Below are positions 9,027 to 17,381 of a DNA stretch of 64,000 bases, piece after piece (position 1 is the first letter of the stretch; each line of letters opens with the position of its first letter). This DNA is from an uncultured bacterium (GTDB lineage Bacteria; Bacteroidota; Bacteroidia; Bacteroidales; Bacteroidaceae): contig CAJMMQ010000014.1 in the NCBI GenBank assembly GCA_905214625.1, positions 1 to 64,000 of the forward strand, in the 5' to 3' direction. A model generated the notes under the pieces. The model was not told the DNA's origin. It saw only the letters and a list, made by a program, of their open reading frames with translations, and did no database searches. Both the position numbers and the translations under genes were made by a program.

Positions 9027-11045
9027 ATGAACGATAAAAAATTAATGAACAAGGCAGCAGATAACATTCGTATACTTGCTGCGTCTATGGTAGAAAAAGC
9101 AAACTCAGGACATCCAGGTGGTGCAATGGGTGGATCAGACTTTATCAATGTATTGTTCTCAGAATTCTTGGTATATGATCCGGAAAATCCGTCATGGGAA
9201 GGCAGAGACCGTTTCTATCTCGATCCCGGGCACATGTCTCCGATGTTATACAGCGCACTTTGTCTGCAAGGAAAATTTACACTGGAAGAATTGGCAATGT
9301 TTCGTCAGTGGGAATCTCCCACGCCAGGACACCCAGAAAGAGATGTTAAACGCGGCATTGAAAACACATCCGGCCCACTTGGACAAGGACATACTTTCGC
9401 TGCAGGTGCAGCCGTAGCTGAGAAATTCTTGGAAGCACGTCTTGGAAAGGAAATTATGAAGCATAAGATTTATGCATACATATCAGACGGTGGAATTGAA
9501 GAAGAAATTTCTCAAGGAACAGGACGCCTGGCCGGAACACTAGGCCTGAACAACCTCATCATGTTTTATGATTCTAACGATATCCAGCTTTCTACTGAAT
9601 GTGGTGTCGTGATGAACGAAGATACAGAAGCCAAATATAAGTCATGGGGATGGAACGTAATTAAAATCAACGGAAATGACGTTGACGAAATACGCGAAGC
9701 TTTAAATCAAGCACAAAAAGAAGAAAATCGCCCTACACTTATCATAGGTAAGACAGTTATGGGAAAAGGTGCTCTTAAAGAAGATGGTTCAAGCTATGAA
9801 CACAGCATAAAAACACACGGAGCTCCCCTTGGCGGCAATGCTTATGTTAATACAATCAAAAATCTTGGAGGTGATCCGGAAAACCCATTCCAGATATTCC
9901 CGGAAGTTCAGGAATTATATGCCAAGAGAAAGGAAGAACTGAAACAGATTGTAGCAAAACGCCACGAAGAAGAGGCAGAATGGGCTAAAGCAAATCCAGA
10001 AAAGGCTGCACAAATGAAAGAGTGGTTTAGCGGTAAAGCACCTAAGGTTGACTGGAACGCAGTTGTTCAGAAAGAAGGCTCAGCTACACGTGCTGCATCA
10101 GCTGCCTGCCTTAGTGTTCTTGCAGAACAAGTTCCAAATATGATTTGCTCGTCTGCAGACCTGTCTAACAGTGACAAAACTGATGGTTTCTTGAAGAAAA
10201 CGACATCATTGGTAAAAGATGATTTCAGCGGAGCATTCTTCCAGGCTGGTGTAAGCGAGTTGACCATGGCATGTATGTGTATAGGAATGTATCTTCACGG
10301 AGGTGTAATTCCAGCATGCGGCACATTCTTTGTTTTCTCTGACTACATGAAACCAGCAGTAAGAATGGCTGCTTTGATGGAAGTTCCTATAAAGTTTATT
10401 TGGACACACGATGCGTTTAGAGTTGGCGAAGACGGACCTACACATGAGCCTGTTGAGCAAGAAGCTCAGATAAGACTGATGGAAAAACTCAAAAATCATC
10501 ATGGAAAAGACAGCGTAAGAGTATTCCGTCCGGCTGATGCTGATGAGACTACTGTATGTTGGGCAATGGCAATGGAAAATATGGAAACACCAACCGCACT
10601 CATATTCTCACGCCAGAACATAGCCAAACTACCAGCTGGCACAGATTATGAGCAGGCACGAAAAGGAGCATACATTGTTGCCGGATCGGATGAGAACTTT
10701 GACGTAATACTTTTGGCAGACGGTTCTGAAGTTTCAACTTTAGTTGCAGGAGCTGAACTATTGCGCAAAGACGGCATAAAGATTCGTATAGTAAGTGTGC
10801 CTAGTGAAGGACTGTTCCGTAGCCAAAGCAAAGAATACCAAGAAAGCATACTTCCTAAAGGTGCAAAGATATTCGGAATGACAGCAGGTTTACCTGTAAC
10901 TCTTGAAGGACTGGTTGGCGCAAACGGAAAAGTATTTGGTATGCCTAGCTTCGGATTCTCTGCCCCATATAAAGTATTGGACGAAAAGCTCGGTTACACA
11001 GCCGAGAATGTATACAAGCAGGTTAAATCATTTATGGAGGAATAA
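9027..11045 (+). CDS. tkt: transketolase
   Basis: Transfers two-carbon units between sugar phosphates in the non-oxidative pentose phosphate pathway, using thiamine diphosphate. At 672 residues it is a full three-domain enzyme. The N-terminal SGHPGGAMG and GPLGQGHTFAAGAA segments and the diphosphate-binding region YISDGGIEEEIS (Asp kept, the usual Gly before it replaced by Ser) are clear. The middle domain has THDAFRVGEDGPTHEPVEQ, and the C-terminal domain is complete. It is followed 2 bp later by rpiB. Together they route araD-derived xylulose-5-phosphate into central metabolism. It has its own promoter, so expression need not be tied to arabinose. Confidence 0.96.
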   Translation: MNDKKLMNKAADNIRILAASMVEKANSGHPGGAMGGSDFINVLFSEFLVYDPENPSWEGRDRFYLDPGHMSPMLYSALCLQGKFTLEELAMFRQWESPTPGHPERDVKRGIENTSGPLGQGHTFAAGAAVAEKFLEARLGKEIMKHKIYAYISDGGIEEEISQGTGRLAGTLGLNNLIMFYDSNDIQLSTECGVVMNEDTEAKYKSWGWNVIKINGNDVDEIREALNQAQKEENRPTLIIGKTVMGKGALKEDGSSYEHSIKTHGAPLGGNAYVNTIKNLGGDPENPFQIFPEVQELYAKRKEELKQIVAKRHEEEAEWAKANPEKAAQMKEWFSGKAPKVDWNAVVQKEGSATRAASAACLSVLAEQVPNMICSSADLSNSDKTDGFLKKTTSLVKDDFSGAFFQAGVSELTMACMCIGMYLHGGVIPACGTFFVFSDYMKPAVRMAALMEVPIKFIWTHDAFRVGEDGPTHEPVEQEAQIRLMEKLKNHHGKDSVRVFRPADADETTVCWAMAMENMETPTALIFSRQNIAKLPAGTDYEQARKGAYIVAGSDENFDVILLADGSEVSTLVAGAELLRKDGIKIRIVSVPSEGLFRSQSKEYQESILPKGAKIFGMTAGLPVTLEGLVGANGKVFGMPSFGFSAPYKVLDEKLGYTAENVYKQVKSFMEE

Positions 11046-11047
11046 AT

Positions 11048-11488
11048 ATGGACATAAAGACTGTCGGAATCGCATGCGACCACGCAGGCTTTCCATTAAA
11101 AAAATTTGTCATTCAATACTTAGAAGAGCGCGGTTACCAATATAAAGATTATGGTACATATAGTGACATAAGCTGCGATTATCCAGACTTTGCCCATTCA
11201 TTGGCAGAAGGTATTGAAAGTGGAGAGGTCTATCCTGGTATCGGAATTTGTGGCAGCGGAGAAGGAATGGCCATAACATTAAACAAACACCAAGGTGTAC
11301 GCGCCGGTCTTGTATGGTCACCTGAAATTAGCGAACTCATAAGGCAACATAATGATGCCAACGTCATAGTTCTTCCGGGTAGATTCATCGATAACAAAAC
11401 AGCAGAAAAAATTCTTGATGTATTCTTCAAAACATCATTTGAAGGAGGGCGCCATCAAAGACGAATAGAAAAGATTCCGGTAAAATAA
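11048..11488 (+). CDS. rpiB: ribose-5-phosphate isomerase B
   Basis: Interconverts ribose-5-phosphate and ribulose-5-phosphate. This is an RpiB/LacA-type protein of 146 residues with the typical N-terminus GIACDHAGFPLKK and the catalytic-Cys segment GIGICGSGEGMAI, followed by NKHQGVRAGLVWS. It starts 2 bp after the tkt stop, so the two are translated from one mRNA. A terminator hairpin follows. Confidence 0.95.
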   Translation: MDIKTVGIACDHAGFPLKKFVIQYLEERGYQYKDYGTYSDISCDYPDFAHSLAEGIESGEVYPGIGICGSGEGMAITLNKHQGVRAGLVWSPEISELIRQHNDANVIVLPGRFIDNKTAEKILDVFFKTSFEGGRHQRRIEKIPVK

Positions 11489-11507
11489 AAGGAATAATAA
11501 TACCAAC

Positions 11508-11549
11508 AAAAAGACTGTCTCAATTATATATTTTGAGGCAGTCTTTTTG
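11508..11549 (+). terminator. terminator of tkt-rpiB
   Basis: AAAAAGACTG...TCTCAA pairs with TTGAGGCAGTCTTTTT across a short AT loop (11508-11549). The 3' arm ends in a run of T. From 11550 to the end of the histidine kinase gene at 11763 nothing else is recognised. Confidence 0.85.
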
Positions 11550-11762
11550 TCTGTATATATTATTATAATTAAAGTATAACTTAGAAATTCATTTTAATAT
11601 TCACATAAAAAGCTTTCTTTAAACTATGCTGAACTTTTCATATCTGCCACGGATAATACAAAAGCGTTTACCACTATCAGCTGTATAAATCAAATATACT
11701 AAAATAACCAGTTACAAATTGCAAATTATCTTTATCGCCATGATGTTAAGATACTAACAAAT

Positions 11763-12902
11763 TTAAATAAAAGTAAGCCTAAAGATGGTTAATCGCTCTC
11801 TTTTATCTGTAAGCTGAGATATAAATCCGTTGCTCACGCGCATTATCTGTCGGGATATTGAAAGACCAATACCGCTGCCGTCCTTTTTCGTCGTAAAGAA
11901 CGGGACAAATATGTGTGATGCCACATCATCTGGTATCATTGGCCCGTCGTCAACTACGTCTATCACCACAGTGTCTTTCTCTCCAGTGTAAGCCTTCAGC
12001 CATATATGGCCGCCAGTAGGAACGGCTTCGGCAGCGTTTTTCAGCAGATTAGAAACCACCCTACCGATAAGTCCTTCGTCGGCATAAACTAAAATGTCCT
12101 TAGGCTGCACGTCAATCACCACCGTACACCCGTCTTTCAGAATTTGTCCGGCAAGCCGTGACATCCTTTCAAGAAACGGCTTCACATAAAAAAGCGTTGG
12201 CTGCGGCGTGGGAACATGAGTGAAACGACGGTAATTCTCAACAAACTTAACAAGCTCCTTACCGGTACGGTTAATCACGGAAAGTCCCTCGCGCTGCTCA
12301 CCTTCAGACTGGCGCAGCAGCGTATCGCTCAACGAAACAATAGGCGTAACCGTGTTCATTATCTCGTGCGTAAGCACCCTGATTAGCTTTACCCACGAAT
12401 CTATCTCCTGGTTTGCCAACTCGCCCTTGATGTCGCTGAAGGCAACAATCCTCACCCTACGGCCTTTCAGCACGGTGTTTGTCTCACGCAACGAAAAGCT
12501 TTTCATGCTTTCCTTTATCTGGTCAACATGCGTTATCACCTCACGCTGCAGAAGTTTCTGTGCCGCACGGTTGTATCGCAACACCACCCCACGGCTTTCC
12601 TCAACCACGATAATGCCCGTATCGACTGAATCAAGTATAAGCTCAAAGTATTTCTCACGCTCCATCTGCTCGTCGCGCGCATGCGTCAGTATGCCCTTCA
12701 CCCTGTTGAGCGACCTGTTAAGCACCCTGTCGCCTGTCACCTTGTCGCCCTCGGCAAAACGGAAGTTGTAGTCGCCGTTGTCGATAGCGTTGAAAAGGAA
12801 GGCGACCTTTTTCACGGTCGACCTGTAACGCCGCCAGAAATAAAGGCAGCCTGCAGCCGCAACGACGGCAATGACGAACAGCAAAACAACCTCAAAGTCC
12901 AT
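11763..12902 (-). CDS. NtrB-type sensor histidine kinase
   Basis: Partner kinase of the adjoining NtrC-type regulator. The 379 residues hold one membrane segment (about 4-24), a HAMP/linker-like part, a PAS-like region (about 85-160), a dimerisation helix with the phospho-acceptor His179 in LTHEIMN, and an ATPase domain with NLLKNAAEAVP (N box), VDDGPMI (G1) and GSGIGLSISRQI (G2). No large periplasmic domain is present, so it probably senses a membrane or cytoplasmic signal. Its start overlaps the regulator stop by 11 bp, so the pair is translationally coupled with the regulator first. Confidence 0.92.
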   Translation of the reverse strand: MDFEVVLLFVIAVVAAAGCLYFWRRYRSTVKKVAFLFNAIDNGDYNFRFAEGDKVTGDRVLNRSLNRVKGILTHARDEQMEREKYFELILDSVDTGIIVVEESRGVVLRYNRAAQKLLQREVITHVDQIKESMKSFSLRETNTVLKGRRVRIVAFSDIKGELANQEIDSWVKLIRVLTHEIMNTVTPIVSLSDTLLRQSEGEQREGLSVINRTGKELVKFVENYRRFTHVPTPQPTLFYVKPFLERMSRLAGQILKDGCTVVIDVQPKDILVYADEGLIGRVVSNLLKNAAEAVPTGGHIWLKAYTGEKDTVVIDVVDDGPMIPDDVASHIFVPFFTTKKDGSGIGLSISRQIMRVSNGFISQLTDKRERLTIFRLTFI

Positions 12903-14217
12903 ACTTCTTTATTTTGTTATACAATGTCTGGCGCGACACGCCAAGCCTCGCAGCCACCTGCGACAGGTTGCCGTCACACTCGCGTATGGTTTTCTCTATC
13001 AAGCGGCACTCCATCTCGTCTATTGTCTGCACGCCGTCCATAGGCTTGCCAGCCACCGACGCGCTCGAACTTATGTCCTGCTCGCCTATTTCCCTGCCGT
13101 CGCCCAATATCACGGCCTTCTCTATTGCGTGCTGCAACTCTCTTATGTTGCCATACCACGGCATGTCCTTTATCTTCTGTTCGGCAGCCGGCGTAAGCTC
13201 CATTGCAGGCTTGTTATACATGGCCGCATAACGGTCGAGAAAGAGGCGCGCCAACGCCGGAATGTCCTCCCTGCGCTCACGCAGTGCCGGCAGGTGCAGG
13301 TGTATGGTGTTGATGCGGTAGAGCAAGTCCTCGCGAAACCCTCCTTCTGCCACCATCCGGCGCAGGTCGCGGTTGGTGGCGCATATCAGCCTGACGTCGA
13401 TAGGTATCGACTTGCTACCACCCACGCGCACAATGCTGCGGCGCTGAAGCGCCGTAAGCAGCTTGGCTTGCAGGGCATAGCCCAGGTTACCAATCTCGTC
13501 GAGAAACAGCGTGCCGCCCTCAGCCATTTCAAACTTGCCGGCCTTGTCGGCCTTTGCGTCGGTGAACGCCCCTTTGACATGGCCGAACAGCTCGCTCTCA
13601 AACAGCGTCTCGCTCACGGCTCCCATGTCTATCGTCATCAGGCTCTTGCCGCTTCGTCGTGACAGACGGTGAATCTCGTTGGTCAGCACCTCCTTGCCCG
13701 TGCCGTTCTCGCCGGTTATCAGTATGTTGGCATCGGTCGCCGCCACCTTCGCAACCATATTCCTGAGTTCCTGCATGCACGGAGCCACGCCCCAGTACAT
13801 ACGGCCTTCACCTCTGTTGTCGTTTGCCTTTTCCATCCTTTTGCGGCAAGCGTCCTTAAGCGTGGATACCAGTTTGTCGTTGTCAAACGGCTTCACGATA
13901 AAGTCAGTCGCACCGGCTTTTATTCCGTTCACGGCAAGCTCGATGTCGGCGTATGCCGTAAACAGCACTACCGGGGTATCGGGACTCATCTTCTTTATCT
14001 GCGCCAGCCAGTACAGTCCCTCGTTGCCGCTGTTTATTCCGCTCTGGAAGTTCATGTCGAGCAGCACCACGTCGGGCTTGTCATCACGCATGTGCGCCGG
14101 AATATTATTAGGATTGGCAATAGTGACAATATGCTCAAAAGTGTTTTCGAGCAGCATCTTTACGGTGGTAAGGATGTTGCGGTTATCGTCTGCAATAAGT
14201 ATTGTTCCCTGTTTCAT
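12892..14217 (-). CDS. sigma-54-dependent response regulator (NtrC type)
   Basis: A 441-residue activator of sigma-54 RNA polymerase. The receiver domain (1-120) has Asp10/Asp11, phospho-acceptor Asp54 (VVLLDMNF) and Lys109. The AAA+ domain (about 140-370) has Walker A GENGTGKE at 169-176, the sigma-54 contact loop as GAFTDA (216-221, Asp in place of the usual second Gly) and Walker [11 protein letters not shown]-terminal Fis-type helix-turn-helix ends the protein ([20 protein letters not shown]). It is divergent from a TolC/ABC export operon that has a sigma-54-like promoter, which is its probable target. The start is fixed by the receiver beginning within 8 residues. Confidence 0.94.
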   Translation of the reverse strand: MKQGTILIADDNRNILTTVKMLLENTFEHIVTIANPNNIPAHMRDDKPDVVLLDMNFQSGINSGNEGLYWLAQIKKMSPDTPVVLFTAYADIELAVNGIKAGATDFIVKPFDNDKLVSTLKDACRKRMEKANDNRGEGRMYWGVAPCMQELRNMVAKVAATDANILITGENGTGKEVLTNEIHRLSRRSGKSLMTIDMGAVSETLFESELFGHVKGAFTDAKADKAGKFEMAEGGTLFLDEIGNLGYALQAKLLTALQRRSIVRVGGSKSIPIDVRLICATNRDLRRMVAEGGFREDLLYRINTIHLHLPALRERREDIPALARLFLDRYAAMYNKPAMELTPAAEQKIKDMPWYGNIRELQHAIEKAVILGDGREIGEQDISSSASVAGKPMDGVQTIDEMECRLIEKTIRECDGNLSQVAARLGVSRQTLYNKIKKYGL

Positions 14218-14224
14218 TTAAATG

Positions 14225-14232
14225 CAAAGATA
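14225..14232 (-). promoter_or_regulatory. -7 element of the regulator/kinase operon
   Basis: On the minus strand this reads TATCTTTG, a full match to TAnnTTTG. It ends only 7 bp from the start codon of the response regulator, so the mRNA leader would be just a few bases. The -33 element is weak. Confidence 0.5.
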
Positions 14233-14260
14233 GATTGTATAACCGACAAAAACAAGAGCC

Positions 14261-14277
14261 TGTAAAGTTTTTAGACA
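14261..14277. promoter_or_regulatory. candidate activator-binding site 1
   Basis: TGTAAAGTTTTTAGACA is an imperfect palindrome that shares 14 of 17 bases, and its spacing, with the perfect palindrome at 14442. It lies about 45 bp upstream of the regulator start codon and about 250 bp upstream of the sigma-54-like promoter, so it may serve autoregulation or act as a distal enhancer. Confidence 0.55.
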
Positions 14278-14441
14278 CTAAAATTTTCAGATACCGACAA
14301 ATAATGCTGCTCCTGCGTGCTTCCATGTGTCCCGCCAGGCTTTATCAGCCTGCATCCTGCACTTCATGCAGCCACAAAACCGGCGGCAATAACAGGTTTT
14401 ACGGCCTTAATCATGCCAGCTGTCCATTTTTTATATACCAC

Positions 14442-14458
14442 TGTCTAATTTTTAGACA
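14442..14458. promoter_or_regulatory. candidate activator-binding site 2 (perfect palindrome)
   Basis: TGTCTAATTTTTAGACA has 7-bp arms (TGTCTAA/TTAGACA) around TTT. It is centred about 65 bp upstream of the -24 box at 14514, a normal place for the enhancer of an NtrC-type activator. The response regulator with a Fis-type helix-turn-helix is encoded just beside it. Confidence 0.65.
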
Positions 14459-14513
14459 CTTCCCCAAACGGCAATTATGCGTATCTTCCTGATAATCAAA
14501 CACATACATATTT

Positions 14514-14529
14514 TGGCACAGTTTTGGCA
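14514..14529 (+). promoter_or_regulatory. sigma-54 (-24/-12) promoter of the export operon
   Basis: TGGCACAGTTTTGGCA fits TGGCACG-N4-TTGCW with the invariant GG and GC at the right spacing; the -12 box has one mismatch (TGGC for TTGC). Transcription would begin near 14540, only a few bases before the tolC-like start codon at 14543. Confidence 0.65.
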
Positions 14530-14542
14530 ATTATTATGGCGT

Positions 14543-15871
14543 ATGAAGATGAAAATTGCCATAATTACATTTGCCCTTGCCTGCACCGGAACCGCAGGCG
14601 CGCAACAGGAATGGTCGCTCGACCGCTGCATCAGCTATGCAATCGAGCATGCCACGGAAGTAGGCCGCGAGCGCATAGAGCAGAAGCAGGCTATGACGGA
14701 ATACCGCACCTCGCTGCTCGACTTCCTGCCAAGCGTCTCAGCCCAGGTGGGCGGGCAATACAACTGGGGACGAAACATCGACCCGGAGACCAACACGTAC
14801 AACAACGTCACCACCTTCAACAACGGCTACCAGATATTCGCCTCAATGCCTGTTGTCGACTGGGGGCGGACGTGGAACGCATACCGCATGGCGCGCATAA
14901 CCAAGAACACATCGGCCACGGCGCTGCAGAAGGCAAAGGACGACAAGGCAATAGACGTCATGCAGAAGTTTGTCGACGCCGTGTACGCCATAAAGTCGAT
15001 AGAGATTACCGACAGAAAGCTGGCCGACTCGAAAGCCCTGCTGGCAAAGACGCGCAAGTTATACGAACTGGGCGAGAAGAGCCGCCCCGACGTGGCACAG
15101 ATGGAGAGCCTTGTGGCCGAGGACGACTACAACCTGCTGCACCAGAAAAACCTGGCACGCACCGCCCTGCTTGCACTGAAGACGGCAATGAACTATCCGG
15201 CGGCCGACACACTACGCCCCGACTGCTCCATGGCCGGACTGACAGCACTGCTGCCCGACGGACTAACCTTGGACAGCATGGCACTTGACAGCAAGCCAGA
15301 CATAATAATGGCCGACGCCGACGTGGAGAAGGCCAGGCTGGAATGGAAAATAAGGCGCGCAAGCTTGTTGCCGCAGCTGTCGCTTGGCGCAGGCGTGTCA
15401 ACCAACTACAATATAACTCTCTCTCAACATCAGGACAGGCAGCCCTTCAGGTCGCAGTTCCGCAACAACTTGGGCGAATATGTCTATCTGACACTCTCTA
15501 TCCCCATCTTCTCTCCTTCCACATGGAGCTCCGTAAAGCGCGCCAAGGCCGACTATCAGATAGCGAGACTCAACGCGCAGGACACAAGGCGCAAGCTGGG
15601 CGACGCCGCCATGCAGGCCGTAACCGACTATGAGGGCTACCGTAAGGAAGTGAGACAGATGGAGATAAAGGTGGCAGCCGACTCGCTGGCCTACCGCCTG
15701 TCGTACCGGAAATACGAGGAGGGCATGCTCTCTACGTTCGACATACACGAGGCGGCGCAGACCTATCTCGAAAGCAGCATAACGCTGCTGCAACTCAGGA
15801 TGCTGCTCGCCATAAGGGGAAAACTCGTAAAATACTACATAAACAACGAACCGCTATGGACATCAAACTGA
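14543..15871 (+). CDS. TolC-like outer membrane efflux protein
   Basis: Outer-membrane channel of a tripartite exporter. The mature protein has two outer-membrane-factor repeats rich in long coiled helices, typical of TolC (WSLDRCISYAIEHATEV near the start; LSFGA-like and KLGDAAMQAVTDYEGYRKEV helices later). The signal peptide is MKMKIAIITFALACTGTAGA. An ATG at 14477 is in frame, but its 22 extra residues do not look like a signal and precede the promoter, so 14543 (or 14549) is preferred. It overlaps the adaptor gene by 16 bp. First gene of the divergent export operon. Confidence 0.9.
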   Translation: MKMKIAIITFALACTGTAGAQQEWSLDRCISYAIEHATEVGRERIEQKQAMTEYRTSLLDFLPSVSAQVGGQYNWGRNIDPETNTYNNVTTFNNGYQIFASMPVVDWGRTWNAYRMARITKNTSATALQKAKDDKAIDVMQKFVDAVYAIKSIEITDRKLADSKALLAKTRKLYELGEKSRPDVAQMESLVAEDDYNLLHQKNLARTALLALKTAMNYPAADTLRPDCSMAGLTALLPDGLTLDSMALDSKPDIIMADADVEKARLEWKIRRASLLPQLSLGAGVSTNYNITLSQHQDRQPFRSQFRNNLGEYVYLTLSIPIFSPSTWSSVKRAKADYQIARLNAQDTRRKLGDAAMQAVTDYEGYRKEVRQMEIKVAADSLAYRLSYRKYEEGMLSTFDIHEAAQTYLESSITLLQLRMLLAIRGKLVKYYINNEPLWTSN

Positions 15872-17112
15872 AACAGAGGAAATACTGGATTCCAAGGAAA
15901 TACTGGCCGTGGGCAGGCGGAGGCGCATTTATAATAGCGCTGCTTGTATGGTTAGCTACAATGAACTTCACGTCGACGCTGCGTGTTGACCGCCGCGGCC
16001 TCAGCATAGGACAGGTAAGCAAGGCGCAGTTTGACGACTACGTGAGCGTAGACGGCAGCGTGGTGCCCATTCAGGTGGTGCAGATATCGTCTGAAGAAGG
16101 CGGCGTGGTGCTCGAAAAGGTGAAGGAGGAAGGCACCCACGTCAGCAAGGGCGACGTGATAATACGCCTGAACAACTCAAACCTCGACCTCGAAATACTC
16201 AACGCCGAGAGCGAACTGGCCGAAAAGCAGAACATGCTGCGCAGCACACGCCTGTCGATGGAGCAGGACCAGCTGAACAACAGCAACGAAGCGCTGCAGC
16301 TGAACATGGACGTAAAGACCAAGCACAGGGCTTACCGCCACCAAGAGGCGCTGCAGAAGGAGGAGCTGAACTCGCGCGAAGACTACCTGAAGGCCAAGGA
16401 GGAATATGAGCTGGCCGTGCAGAAGGAGAAGCTGATAAAGCAGAGGCTGAAGAAGACCAACGAGCTTAACCGCTCGCAGGTGGAGCAGATGACATCAGAC
16501 CTGGCGTCGATGCGCAAGAACGTCGAGCTGGTGCGCGAGCGCAAGGCAAGGCTCAACGTGCGCTCGACCATAGACGGCGAGATAGGACTGCTCGACGTTG
16601 AACTCGGCCAGAGCATATCGCCGGGACAGAAAATCGGCGTCATCAACGACCTGAGCGACTACAAGGTGGAGGCGCAGGTAGACGAGCACTACATAGACCG
16701 CGTGCATGCCGGACTGTCGGCCACGTTCGAGCAGAACGGCAGGAAATACCGCCTGACCGTGCGCAAGGTGTATCCAGAGGTACGCGAGGGCCGCTTCAAG
16801 ATAGACTTCACCTTCAGCGGCGCACGCCCCAAAAACATACGCACGGGACAGACCTACTACGTTGACCTGCAACTGGGCGAGTCTAAAAAGGCAATAATCA
16901 TACCTAAAGGCACGTTTTACAGCGTGACGGGCGGCTCGTGGATATTCGTTCTCGACAAGGACGGGCGCAAGGCTTACAGGCGCAAGATACGCATAGGGCG
17001 GCAGAACCCGCAGTATTATGAGGTGCTTGAGGGTCTTGAGCCTGGCGAACAGGTAATAGTGAGCGGATATGAGGGCTATAAGAACAACGAAATACTCGTA
17101 CTCGAACAGTAA
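15856..17112 (+). CDS. HlyD/MacA-type membrane fusion (adaptor) protein
   Basis: Periplasmic adaptor that joins an inner-membrane ABC transporter to the outer-membrane channel. At 418 residues it has an N-terminal membrane anchor (about residues 14-35), a biotinyl-lipoyl half-motif (GSVVPIQVVQISSEEGG, VKEEGTHVSKGDVIIRL), a long coiled coil (about 95-240, rich in K, E and Q), the returning lipoyl part (VRSTIDGEIGLLDVELGQ) and beta-barrel domains ending in LEPGEQVIVSGYEG. It overlaps the TolC-like gene, so translation is coupled. A 22-bp-period repeat array separates it from the permeases. Confidence 0.92.
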   Translation: MDIKLKQRKYWIPRKYWPWAGGGAFIIALLVWLATMNFTSTLRVDRRGLSIGQVSKAQFDDYVSVDGSVVPIQVVQISSEEGGVVLEKVKEEGTHVSKGDVIIRLNNSNLDLEILNAESELAEKQNMLRSTRLSMEQDQLNNSNEALQLNMDVKTKHRAYRHQEALQKEELNSREDYLKAKEEYELAVQKEKLIKQRLKKTNELNRSQVEQMTSDLASMRKNVELVRERKARLNVRSTIDGEIGLLDVELGQSISPGQKIGVINDLSDYKVEAQVDEHYIDRVHAGLSATFEQNGRKYRLTVRKVYPEVREGRFKIDFTFSGARPKNIRTGQTYYVDLQLGESKKAIIIPKGTFYSVTGGSWIFVLDKDGRKAYRRKIRIGRQNPQYYEVLEGLEPGEQVIVSGYEGYKNNEILVLEQ

Positions 17113-17178
17113 CCTTAAACGTCTGCGGCGGCATTGGGAAACGCCATCAATATGGCGACAGCCGCAAAGGCATAATGC

Positions 17179-17266
17179 AAAAGGTTGCCTTTTGCACTGC
17201 AAAACACGGTCTTTCAGGCTGTAAAAGGTAACCTTTCAGAGGCTAAAAGACGGCCTTTTGCAACGC
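17179..17266. repeat. 22-bp-period tandem A/T-tract array, copy B (4 units)
   Basis: The cleanest copy. Units start at 17179, 17201, 17223 and 17245, exactly 22 bp apart. The first unit begins AAAAGGTTGCCTTTTGCA: the A-tract is at positions 1-4 and the T-tract at 12-15, so A/T tracts alternate every 11 bp. Each unit is partly palindromic (AAAAGG/CCTTTT). It sits inside the export operon between the adaptor and the first permease. The rest of 17113-17381 shows nothing recognised. Confidence 0.85.
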
Positions 17267-17381
17267 ATTGCGTAACCACCTGACAATAAAGCAGTTATAA
17301 AGCAACAGAACAAACGCGGCAAACAGCACGGGAAAGGGCTGCAAGGCGCATGAAAAACGAAACAAAACAACAACATAGGAT

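Noticed and set aside
12681..14265. Long open frames on the plus strand opposite the NtrC-type regulator (for example 12871-13662)
   Set aside because: They mirror the GC-rich coding strand of a clear two-component pair and show no family features.
17179..17266. CRISPR-like array
   Set aside because: Units are contiguous 22-bp copies without unique spacers and without cas genes nearby; the pattern is tandem, not repeat-spacer.
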